In this document: positions 54,786 to 64,000 of the stretch, one piece after another | Layout: each line of letters begins with the position of its first letter | How positions within the stretch are numbered: the stretch's first letter is position 1 | DNA from: Closterium sp. Naga37s-1 | Lineage: Eukaryota; Streptophyta; Zygnematophyceae; Desmidiales; Closteriaceae | DNA: 64,000 nucleotides | NCBI GenBank assembly: GCA_947471745.1 | Contig: CANJKZ010000172.1 | Coordinates: 2,376,501-2,440,500, forward strand | Reading direction: 5' to 3' | The notes under the pieces: generated by a model | Told to the model about the DNA's origin: nothing | Database searches by the model: none | Seen by the model: only the letters and a program-made list of their open reading frames with translations | Position numbers and translations under genes: made by a program

Positions 54786-56449
54786 CTGGCCACGCCAGGA
54801 GCAGCAGTAGCAGTAGAAAGAGCAGTAGCAGTAGGAGCAGTACGAGCAGCAGTAGCAGCAGGAAGAGCAGTAACAACAGGAGCAGCAGTAACAGCAGTAC
54901 GGGCAGGGCAGTGCTCACCAGTGGTAACAGGCGAGGGCTCCGCGGCAGCTCCAGGGGCGGCTGCTCCAGGGGCGGCTACTCCAGGGGCCAGGGGCGGCTG
55001 CTCCAGGGGCCAGGGGCGGCTGCTCCAGGGGCCAGGGGCGGCTGCTGCAGGAGCGGCTGCTCCAGGGGCCAGGGGCGGCTGCTGCAGGGGCGGCTGCTCC
55101 AGGGGCCAGGGGCGGCTGCTGCAGGGGCGGCTGCTCCAGGGGCCAGGGGCGGCTGCTGCAGGGGCGGCTACTCCAGGGGCCAGGGGCGGCAGCGGCAGGG
55201 GCGGCTACTCCAGGGGCCAGGGGCGGCAGCCGCAGGTGCGGCTGCTCCAGGGGCCAGGGGCGGCTGCTGCAGGAGCGGCTGCTCCAGGGGCCAGGGGCGG
55301 CTGCTGCAGGGGCGGCTGCTCCAGGGGCCAGGGGCGGCTGCTGCAGGGGCGGCTGCTCCAGGGGCCAGGGGCGGCTGCTGCAGGGGTGGCTGCTCCAGGG
55401 GCCAGGGGCGGCCGCTGCAGGGGCGGCTGCTCCAGGGGCCAGGGGCGGCAGCTGCAGGGGCGGCTGCTCCAGGGGCCAGGGGGGGCAGCTGCAGGGGCGG
55501 CTGCTCCAGGGGCCAGGGGCGGCAGCTGCAGGGGCGGCTGCTCAAGGGGCCAGGGGCGGCAGCTGCAGGGGCGGCTGCTCCAGGGGCCAGGGGCGGCTGC
55601 TGCAGGGGCGGCTGCTCCAGGGGCCAGGGGCGGCAGCTGCGGGGGCGGCTGCTCCAGGGGCCAGGGGCGGTTGCTGCAGGGGCGGCTGCTCCAGGGGCCA
55701 GGGGCGGCTGCTGCAGGGGCGGCTGCTGCAGGGGCGGCTGCTCCAGGGGCCAGGGGCGGCAGCGGCTGCGGCTCCTTCTCCGGCGGCGGCAGCTGCTGCA
55801 GGTGTGGCGGCGGCAGCTGCTGCAGGTCCGGTTGCGACAGCTGCTGCAGGTCCAGCGGTGGCGGCTGCCGCAGGTCCGGCGACTGCAGCTGCTGTAGGTG
55901 CAGCGGCGGCGGCTGGGCGGCAGGGCGGCGAAGAGCCGCGGAGGGGCCGCGAAGGGGCCGCGACGAGCCCAGAGGGGGCCGCGAAGTGCCGCGAAGGGGC
56001 CGCGAAGGGCCACGAATGGGCCGCGAAGGGCCGGGAGAGGGGGCCGCGAAGGGCCGCGAAGGGGCCACTAGGGGCCGTGAGAGGGCCGCGAAGGGCCGCG
56101 AAGGGGCCGCGAGGGGCCGTGAGAGGGCCGCGAAGGGCCGCGAAGGGGCCGCGAGGGGCCTTAAGAGGGGCCGCGAAGGGGCCGCTAAGGAGGGCCGCGA
56201 GGGGCCTTAAGATGGGGCCGCGAAGGGCCGTGAGAGGGCCGCGAAGGGCCGCGAAGGGGCCGCGAGGGGCCTTAAGAGGGGGCCGCGAAGGGGCCGCTAA
56301 GGAGGGCCGCGAGGGGGCCACTAGGGGGGCCGCGAGAGGGCCGCTAAGGGGGGGGGCGCGACTAGGGCAGGCGCGAAGCGCGCTCCGGGCAGGTAAAAAA
56401 AAAAATCGTTTTAGTGGTGGGCCCTAGGAAACGTTCCTGCTCTATACCA
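54786..56449 (-). repeat. Tandem-repeat leader of element F (37-bp units)
   Basis: Between the primer-binding site and the first ORF. 54985-55755 holds about 20 copies of a 37-bp unit (ctgctgcaggggcggctgct then ccaggggccaggggcgg). 55920-56380 holds gggccgcgaagggccgcgaa-type units. Since 37 is not a multiple of three, all frames remain open, which explains several 200-490-codon spurious ORFs on both strands. No gene. Confidence 0.88.
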
Positions 56450-56585
56450 TGTGAAGAAACTAAGAGAGGAATGAATGCATTAGGTCAAAGGTGAGGGGTA
56501 CAAGTAGAATGTCGAGAGAATCACTGTACCCCCTAAGGCTAAACCCACTACAGCCTAGTACAATATAAACATATAATGTTTGACA
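56450..56585 (-). repeat. 5' LTR of element F
   Basis: 136 bp. The primer-binding site (reverse complement TGGTATAGAGCAGG) sits on its inner side at 56436-56449. The agtcg target duplication follows. Confidence 0.92.
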
Positions 56586-56590
56586 AGTCG

Positions 56591-57149
56591 GCTGTACCTC
56601 CCGTACACCTAACCACGAAGTCGGCTCCGCCCAAGCGAGGACGGGGCCAACAACAACTCCCGTTGACATACATAACCTCAATTGAGGTATAAATGACGGG
56701 AGCGTGGAAAGCGCGGGCTGAAAGGTAGAAGTGCCGCGGTTTGGGCTATAAAAACATTGGCACGTGATCATAAAAATTCTCGGTGCCCAAGCCGGTGCCG
56801 CGGTAATTCTCTCCTGAATTCAAATATCATGTCCAGATACGAGTCTGACACAAAGAGCGTGTGAGAATTCGAATTTGAGCCTCTAAAAGCTGACGCGCAA
56901 TTGCATTCGCAACTACAGTATACAGAAAAGGGTGGTCTTTAAATGATAAGGGGCAAAGGGGGGGTCCTCACAAAACTTGGCCAGATACGAGTCCCACACA
57001 CTACCCCTTAGAGAGTCCCGAGGGACCCTTTTACCGGCGGGTCCTATAGCCGGCATAATACGGTACTGCGACAGTAGCAGATGCAACCAGAAGATGTTAC
57101 TTTCGATCTTCGTGAGAGTGCCCTCAAGAAGGTTGATCGTAAGCCGGCA
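56591..57149. other. Unassigned sequence between elements F and G
   Basis: Begins with words like those left of element F (agtcggct). Later parts (56830-57050) show no feature I recognise. Confidence 0.4.
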
Positions 57150-57554
57150 TAATTGAGAACTACTGAGCATTCCCACCAGTAGCAAGTCAAGAATACAAAA
57201 GCGAGTATGAAGACGAAAAGTCAGAAGTGATCCGAAGAGTCACGTACGGTTGGCAGCATTTGGACCGTCGGAGCAGAAGCATTGGGCAGCTGCAGGAGCG
57301 AGGATCTAGGCAGGAACATGTTCGTAACGATCTGGAGTCGCACTGTGTTTTGCTGCAATAAGGGAATGTACCCCTTAGAGTGCGTGGTTTGGTTTCCCCT
57401 TTGTATTACTATATACACCTATGTATGCGCTCGTTATAATTATCTCAGTCAATTTGAATTCACTCTGACCTGAGCTCAATATCTCTGCTTCAACTTACTG
57501 TGTGCGAACCTTCCAGAGGTGATCCTAGGCACGATCAACCTTTTGATCGCAACA
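57150..57554 (+). repeat. 5' LTR of copia element G (D family)
   Basis: About 405 bp matching 21383 and 31169 but lacking the first dozen bases (tgttacgaacaat). It has tatatacacc (TATA-like) near 57410 and ends gatcgcaaca. The primer-binding site TGGTACGAGAGCGACTC starts at 57555 and differs from the other families. Confidence 0.85.
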
Positions 57555-59606
57555 TGGTACGAGAGCGACTCTGGGATCTTTTGCACTTCCACCCCTGACA
57601 CTGTCGGCGGATTAAGGTGGCGTCCGGCACACGCTTACGCGTAAGAATGGCTGGAGGATCAGGAGGTCAAGGAAATCCTACGGCTGAAGCGCAATCTAAT
57701 CCGGTTGCGACATCCAAGCCGACAACGACGATCAATAACGTCAAACTCGAGCAACTGCTTCAACGATTATCAACCCTGGAGGAAGGCCTTTGGACATTGC
57801 AGAATGGCGACGCGGGAACCTTCTCCCAAACCACTCAACCGGCCACGACAGGCCGCGATACCACCCCAAACACCTTGTCCCTCAAAACAAATGGATCAAC
57901 ACCCAATGTCCTACGTCTCAGCAATGACGCAATTCTCTTAGCTCTATCAAGGTCCCTGCACATACCAAAAATGAAGACAAGTACCATATTTGACAACAAA
58001 AAATTCTATACCTAGAGCTTCGAGCTGGAGCTGACGCTGCGGGGTGGAGCTTCGAGCTGGAGCTGACGCAATATGTAGCTACGGGGGACCATCGGCGGAC
58101 ACTGACGACGCCAAAGCGCAGTACTACAACGACTCACTTGGCGTATAGCGTGCTTCTGCGCAACATGTCGCCCGCGGAGCAGCTGGGAATTTGCTCCTAC
58201 AAAGCAATACCCGCTCCGGCACTTGAAGCCTGGCGACACCTCAACAGGGTGTATCACCCCAAGGGTTGAGTGTCCTCGAGCTGACTACTCCGGGAGCTGA
58301 TATAGATAATAAAGAAAAGACCTCGAAATAAGGCTAACAACTACATCAATCGTTGCTGGAGCATACGCAATCAAATCGCGAACTTGGAAGCTTGATTTTA
58401 GAAGAAAGTTTTGTTAACATCGTGCTCGCAGGACTCCGACTCGAATGGCGACCCTGCAAGGCGCTCCTCCGGCAACAGGGGGCTATCTTGGAAGCCGCCC
58501 TTTGCGCCTCCCTTCTCGTTGAACAACAGGATATGGATCAGCAGCGCCTCGCGCCACGACAAGAACAAGAACGTCGCCTTCTACGCCGACAACAAAGAAG
58601 TGCAACGACCGCATCGCCTCTACTGCAAAATCTGCAGAAATTTCGGGCATTCGGCCGAGCGATGCAAATACCGCTCCGGCCCTCGCCAGTCCAATCTAAG
58701 CACTTGGGCCGGCCGACAAGACGCAAGGCAGGATACTCGTCAAGCCCCGAGCCTTCAGCCCCCTTTGCGCAACGCGAACCCAACGGTTCAGCACTAACAT
58801 CAGCAGCCTGTGCAACCCGGAGTCGCGCGCAACGTCATAATCAACCTGGCGATGCGCCACACACGGGGAGCTCGTCGTAGCCGCGTGCGCACACCGCCGC
58901 CAGAGCCAGCATTACACCCAATCAGGGCCTTTTCGGATAATAATCCGTTTACCCCCAATCGCGAATATGACGACGATGACGACCAGGACTAGAGCTTACC
59001 AGCCTTGCATGTACCTGACTTACGGGCGGCACCTATCGACTGGATTGCGCGCGAACAGTTCTTGAAGTTTGAGACTCCGTACATTGTCACGCCGTGACTT
59101 GCGCTGCTCACGCGCGATGACCACAGGCACCACAACACGTGGTACCTCCATAGCTGCTGCGGGCAGCACATGGTGGGCTCGGTGTGCTTCGTATCAGACG
59201 ATGTCCCAACTCACATTGTCACTTACATTACCGTGGCGAACAACGACCGCCTGCGCGCAAGCGCGCAGGGCATCTTTGTCCTCAAGGTGCACAGGAGCAA
59301 CAAACACATCTCGCTAAACGATGTGCTCATCGTGCAGAACCTTAGGTTCAACCTAATCTCGGTATCACAGCTGGCGGATTGCAGCGTGCACCGACCCCAA
59401 ATCACGCGACATCATTCTGCACTACGAACCGCCCGACAAGCCATGCAAGCAGACTTCGACATCCCCGACTTCAGTGGAGACACGGATGAGTTAATCGACC
59501 TCATACCGCTGCGCTTCGAGCAGGTCCACCGCTCAGAGTGGAAGCACCCTGACGGGAGGCCATGGGTGGCACACCATCAGCATCCACGCGAGGTTGCTCT
59601 GCACGA
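57555..59606 (+). pseudogene. Copia element G: gag and start of pol
   Basis: Gag opens at ATG 57647 (MAGGSGGQGNPTAEAQ), with a helical NNVKLEQLLQRLSTLEEGLW segment, and stops at 58015. It continues in broken frames (MSPAEQLGICSYKAIPAPAL near 58160). A zinc knuckle C-x2-C-x4-H-x4-C is intact near 58620 (YCKICRNFGHSAERCKYR). A protease-to-pre-integrase region (59170-59400) reads GIFVLKVHRSNKHISLNDVL and NLRFNLISVSQLADC. Coding sense ends at about 59600, where the tail of the minus-strand element H begins, so pol is lost. Confidence 0.8.
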
Positions 59607-59879
59607 CCCCATAGGCAAAGTGGGGGAGAACAAGGGGTCACAAGACCAATCAAGAAAAGCAAAGCAAGTTCAGGGTGAATCACGAAGTCACCACACACTC
59701 TGAGCACAAGCAAATGGCCACAAGGCCAGTTCACATGCAGAGTTATATAATGGAGAACAAGCAGTACAGTGATCAAAACCTAGTAAGTGTAAGCATGCAG
59801 GTATAGGTATATAGATCACAGTACAAGCAAAGTCAAGAAGTGAGCAAGTGAGGCCAAGTAAGCACAAGGCCTAAAACAG

Positions 59880-61800
59880 TACAGAAACGCTGATGAGCAC
59901 AAGGCTGAAGTGCCTTGGTGAATATATCAGCAGTGTTGGCCCGAGAGGCCACGTAAGCAAGACGAAGCTGACCACGCTGCTGCAACTCTCGAGCAAGGAA
60001 GTAACGCAGAGCGATGTGCTTCGTCTTGTGCTCCAGTCTGTGCTCCTAACATAAGGCAATCATGGCCTTGTTGTCGACGTACAGAACTGGAGGAGAACGA
60101 GGCGGCTCTCACAAGTCGGTCAGCAGGTAGGTGAGCCAGCGTAACTCCTGTGCAGCCATGGCCCCTGCGTAGATCTCAGCAACTAGAACTGAGAACAGAA
60201 GACGAGCGGGTAGACTGCCAAGAAACAAAGCCGGAACCAAGGCTGAAAGTGTAACCCTGTGACGACCGCTGCGTAGCCAAGTCGTCAACCCAAGACGCGT
60301 CTGCATGTCCAGTGAGGACAACTGGACCCTGTCCTCCAAGCACGAGCCCCATGCCCGATGTACTGCACAAGTAGCGCAACACCCTCTTAGCGGCCTCCTA
60401 GTGCTCTGGTCGGTGTCTCCCAGGCGCAACGTAGCGTGCCAGGATGCTAAGAGGGTAGGCAAAGTCAGGTCGAGTGCAGGTCGTCAGGTACATGAGACAG
60501 CCCACAAGCTCTGGATACGGGCCACTCGGCTCTACGGACTCGTCCGAAGGTGGAGCTGAGAGCGAGTGACTGGTAGGCGAGGAGTACTGGAAGTCAAAGC
60601 GCTGAAGGACCTGCTGCACCATGTGTGACTGGGTCAAGGTAATGGTGCGCCTTGCTCTGTCCCAGGTGATCTGCAAGCCGAGATAGCTGCGCAGCTCACC
60701 CAGGTCTGTGCACGTGTGTCTCTTCTGCAGCTCCGACTTCACTAGGGCCAGTGCCTCAGTGTCAGCAGTGGCAAAGACCAAATCGTCGACGTACACGAGG
60801 ATGTAGAACGGCGGCAGCGAAGTGTCGGAGCGTAGAAACAGCGACGGGTCAGCAGTGGAAGGAGCAAAGCCAAGAGCCGCAAGCGTCTTCCTCAGTGTGT
60901 CGTGCCACTCGCGAGGCGCCTCGCGGAGACCGTAGACTGGCTGTCGGAGGCTCCACTTGGCACCTGCAGGAAATGACCCAGTGAAGCCAGGTGGGCGGCG
61001 CAGCCAGATCTCCTCGTGCAGGCTGCCCTGTAAGAAAGCTGTGCTGAAGTCAAGAGAGTGCAGCTCGTAGTCACGCTGAGCGGCGACGTGCAGCAGTACC
61101 CGAAGAGTGGTCATCTTCGGGGTAGGGGAGAAGGTCTGGAAGAAGTCAACTCCCTGTCGCTGACTGAAGCCTCGTGCAACGTAACGAGCCTTGAAGGCAG
61201 GCGGAGAACCCGGCGGCCGCTTCACCTTGAAAATCCACATGCCATCGACTATGTTTGCCCCAGGAGGGGGAACTGCGTTGACGTAAGTGCCTGTGGACTT
61301 CCAGGATGCCATCTCTGCGTCCATGGCTGTCTGCCACTGAGAGGAGTAGGGACCTGAAATCGCCCTGCGTAAGAGCGCGGGGTCGGGATGTCTGGTGCAT
61401 CCGGGACTCCCTCAGGTGCAATCAGCATGGACACGAGATGAGGTACAGCAGCTGCAAAACACTCAATGTCCTCCTGCCTGTCCTCAAGGACGTCCGTGCT
61501 AAGAGCACACTCACCCCCGACGGACGGAGGAGAGACAGACTCAGACTCAGCAACAAGACTAGTAGCGTAGTCAAGACGACACGCGGCAGCAAAGTCAACA
61601 AGCTCAGCAACTAGGGCAGACGCAGCAGTGGACTCAAACGAAGGGTCAGTGACAACAGTGGCAAGAAGTCGTGTGACAATAGGACTGGTAGCACGTGTAA
61701 GGTCGGACGCAGGGTCAGGAACGTCAGGAAGAGAGGACGAAGGAGGAGACGGCAGAGGGACACGCTGTGGAACACAGGAAGGACGAAGTGCCATAGGGTG
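59880..61800 (-). pseudogene. Element H RT and RNase H
   Basis: RT frame 61324-60398: DAEMASWKSTGTYVNAVPPP, YVARGFSQRQGVDFFQTF, LVYVDDLVFA, CLMYLTTCTRPDFAY, then a stop replacing the residue after PEH. RNase H remnants (GHADASWVDD, RTKHIALRYF region) in several frames to about 59880. Upstream frame 61794-61249 holds the pre-RT segment; a shift near 61370 separates it from RT. Confidence 0.88.
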
Positions 61801-64000
61801 CGTGCCGGGGACAGGAGGAGGACGCTGACAAGGAACACGGCGACCAGTGCGAACAGCGCGAACAGGCGACGCAGGACGAGACGTAGGCTCACGCCGCTCT
61901 GTAAGACCTCCTGTCTGCTCAGTGTAAGGAGAAGGAGCAGGCAGTGGGGAGGCTGGCTGTAACTGCGACTACGACTAGTCAGGCGGTGGACACAGTAAGG
62001 GAGGAGTAAGTACAGTAGAAGACGGGAGACCAAGAACCTGCTGAAGCAGTGGAACGAAGTACGGTCGCGGCCGCACAGTGCCTCCTAAACCAGCACCGAC
62101 AGCAGACACAACACCTACAGGCTCAGCACCCCCAGACGCAGTACCCCCAGGCTCCGCACCCTCAGGCTCAGCACCCCCAGGCGCAGCACCCCCAGACTCA
62201 GCAGCTCCAGGCTGAGCAACCCCAGGCTCCGCGCACGCAGGCCCAGCACCCTCAGATGCAGCACCCCTAGCAGCACCTGAGTCGACAGCTACTTCGACAG
62301 GCTCAGCCACGGGGGGGGGGGGGTCTACCTGAGACACACCTGAGGGAGCAGGACCCTGAGGGGGGAGGGGGTCTACCGGGGGGGGACCTGGAGCGAGGAA
62401 GAGCGGCGGGGGGGGGGAGAGGGGCAGTGCGGTAGGGGAAGAGGGAACCGATTCGTCAAACGTGACGTCCTGAGAGGGCAGGACATGGCGCGAGGTGGGG
62501 TGGTAAAACTGCCAGCCAGGCGCGTCAGGGGGAAAGCCAAGGAAGATACAGGGAATGGCGCGGGAGGAGAGCTTGTCCGCGGAGGTATCGCGGACAAAGG
62601 CACAAGATCCCCAGACCCGGAACACTGACGCATCGCCAACCTCTCCTGTCCAACGCAGCGTCGGCAAGGAGACACGAGGCCAGAGGTTGAGCTGATGCCC
62701 AGCGTACCGGACCGCGAACGGCCACAGAAAATGGGGGGCAGCCGCACGGATCATGGAGGTACGAGCGACCTCCATGACTAAGCCAATGCGGCGCTCAGCA
62801 ACCCCATTCTGCTGCGGAGAGGCCGGAAGCGTGAACGACTGGCGAATGCCCTCCCCACGACAAAAGTCCCGCAAGAGGTCGGATGCAAACTCACCACCTC
62901 TGTCAGAGTGCAGACGAAGGACCGGAAGGTCCGTGTCGAACCGCTCGCGGAGCTGGAGACGAACAGCGCGGATCCAAGGGATCAAAACATCAGGGAACAC
63001 CCCCTTGGTGCGCAAGGGGAAGACCGTGGTGTAACGCGAGTAGTCGTCAACAACCAGCAGAAAGTACCGCTCGCGGCCCTGTCCACGGACGCGGGCTGGG
63101 CCCCACACGTCCATGTGGAGAGTCTGCAGGGGAGCTGTCGTCGGGGGAAACAAGGAGGAGTGAGGAGCAGCGCGCTGCCGCCCCTCGACACAGGGAAGGC
63201 AGGGAGGGGCAGGGAGGGTGGGAGGGGAGGCTGAGACCTGGGAAGACCAGAGACAAGGAGACGGGAGTGCATGCCACGGAGGCGTGGCAACGAGGGGTGA
63301 CCAAGGCGGTGGTGCCAAAGGAGAGTGTTGTGCGACAGGGCGCGACACGAGCAGGGGGACGCAAGCTGACCTGACGCGAACGCAGAAGCTGCTACCTGAG
63401 GAGGCTCAGTAGTCAGTGTGTACAGACTCGACCCAGGCCGACGGGTGAACGTGGCCAGGTGACGGCCCGTCCGTGTACACGTGCAGATCGACACACGCTG
63501 GTCCGCAGGATCGGTGGTAGTGACCATCGCATCCTGGAGGGCAGCGGTACTCACCAAGTTTATAGAGAACGAGGGGAGGTGAAGACCTGAGAGTGAGCCG
63601 GACGGAACCGCCGAACACGGAAGAACAGTCGAGGAACGGGCAAGAACTGGGCCCCCTGAGGGGTCAGCCAGTCTGACAGCAACAGGTGCAGGGAGTGGTG
63701 TGACTGTGGTACTGTCGCGAATGAAACAGTGGGAAGCACCTGAGTCAAGCGTGAAGGTGTGCAAGACCGCAGCAGACGCAGTACCAGGGAGAGCAGACTC
63801 ACTAGCACCTAGAGCAGCAGCCTCTATGCCTGGGTCGGGCGGCATACACAGGTAACAGTCACCCTCAGCACTAATAGTCAAAGCATACATGGCTGCAAGG
63901 ATAGCATCATAATCAAGAGCAAAGATATCCACACCCTGCCAAAGCAGCTCTGCCCAGCGGGGGAGATCAGTCGCGTCGGGAAACTCTTCGCGAAAGGCGT
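61801..64000 (-). pseudogene. Element H protease, pre-integrase, integrase, linker
   Basis: From the window end: LPRWAELLWQGVDIFALDYD, then protease DSGASHCFIRD near 63725, pre-integrase LLWHHRLGHPSLPRLRG, a frameshift near 63210, and integrase LHMDVWGPARVRGQGRERYF, LHSDRGGEFASDLL and QQNGVAERRIG (D, D, E intact). A small deletion lies near 62450 (after DESVP). The Gly/Ala/Pro linker is shorter than in F and I. The zinc-finger box would be beyond 64000. Confidence 0.88.

Larger units (their letters stand above)
42027..56585 (-). mobile_element. Copia element F, minus strand, split by nested E insertions
   Basis: 136-bp LTRs at 42027-42162 and 56450-56585 (TGTGAAGAAACT...AATGTTTGACA) differ at about four positions. 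Target duplication agtcg is perfect (42022-42026 and 56586-56590). The primer-binding site lies inside the right LTR (reverse complement reads TGGTATAGAGCAGG). Reading right to left: repeat leader, zinc finger, protease, integrase, Gly/Ala linker, RT, RNase H, tail. A complete E element and a solo E LTR interrupt RT and the region just before it. Without the inserts the element is about 7.3 kb, close to element I, its sister in architecture. Confidence 0.95.
59607..64000 (-). mobile_element. Copia element H, minus strand, decayed, runs off the window
   Basis: Left end begins inside the hairpin/polypurine region (CCCCA...TGGGGG at 59617-59636), with the 3' LTR missing. A 3' tail (59637-59880), RNase H, RT, linker, integrase, pre-integrase and protease follow up to the window end. 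It is the same family type as elements F and I. The 5' leader and LTR lie beyond 64000. Confidence 0.9.

Noticed and set aside
54744-56427. Plus-strand ORFs of 488, 328 and 207 codons and minus-strand ORFs of similar size
   Set aside because: Created by 37-bp and gggccgcgaa repeats in the leader of element F; repetitive in every frame.

Overview
This window looks like repeat-rich nuclear DNA from a green-lineage eukaryote, either a streptophyte alga or an early-diverging land plant. The clues are GT-AG introns, Ty1/copia LTR retrotransposons primed from an initiator-Met-type site (TGGTATCAGAGC and variants), a plant-type hAT transposase with introns, and remains of a GRWD1-type WD40 ribosome-biogenesis gene. 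GC content is high and simple tandem repeats are common. The lineage is an inference; a zygnematophyte such as Closterium would fit but is not shown. I see no tRNA, rRNA, CRISPR array or prokaryote-style operon.

Layout. 1-4109: two decayed copia fragments in tandem. 4110-5125: an AT-rich repeat array. About 5110-9893 plus 18265-18440 is the first copy (A) of a segmental duplication whose second copy (B) lies at about 32074-38915. Copy A carries a three-layer nested insertion at 9899-18264: a solo-type LTR, a non-coding copia derivative on the minus strand, and inside one LTR of that derivative a complete plus-strand copia element (10008-17064) with 131-bp LTRs and a cactg target duplication. 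Copy B keeps the empty site. 18480-19373 holds a short Ty3/gypsy integrase relic and a 378-bp SMART/TRIM miniature LTR element. 19500-21762 is a head-to-head copia chimera with a 3' LTR.

22487-25538 is a hAT transposase in five exons with a nonsense codon and a frameshift. 25740-30641 is the minus-strand C-terminal half of a GRWD1 homologue in which individual exons are repeated two to four times in place, with disabling changes in many copies, and with a solo LTR in an intron. 30880-32090 is a copia tail, LTR and the AT-rich array again, followed by duplication copy B with its own insertion at 34456-36017.

38916-40660 is the 5' end of another copia element with a gag gene. 42027-56585 is one minus-strand copia element (136-bp LTRs, agtcg target duplication) split by a complete 6.46-kb plus-strand copia element of another family (43472-49929, 819/817-bp LTRs, actca target duplication) and by a solo LTR of that second family. 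57150-59606 is the 5' half of a third copia family, and 59607-64000 is a decayed minus-strand copia element running off the window.

The coding content is almost entirely retrotransposon gag-pol (protease, integrase, reverse transcriptase, RNase H), and nearly all of it is broken by frameshifts or stops. The only candidate host genes are the GRWD1 remnant and a low-complexity ORF present in both duplication copies. The most unusual signals are the exon-wise stutter of GRWD1, a conserved hairpin next to the 3' LTR of several copia elements, a repeated PQQL-EWYA peptide module in copia polyproteins, and element-specific GC-rich tandem repeats that fill the leader between primer-binding site and first ORF.
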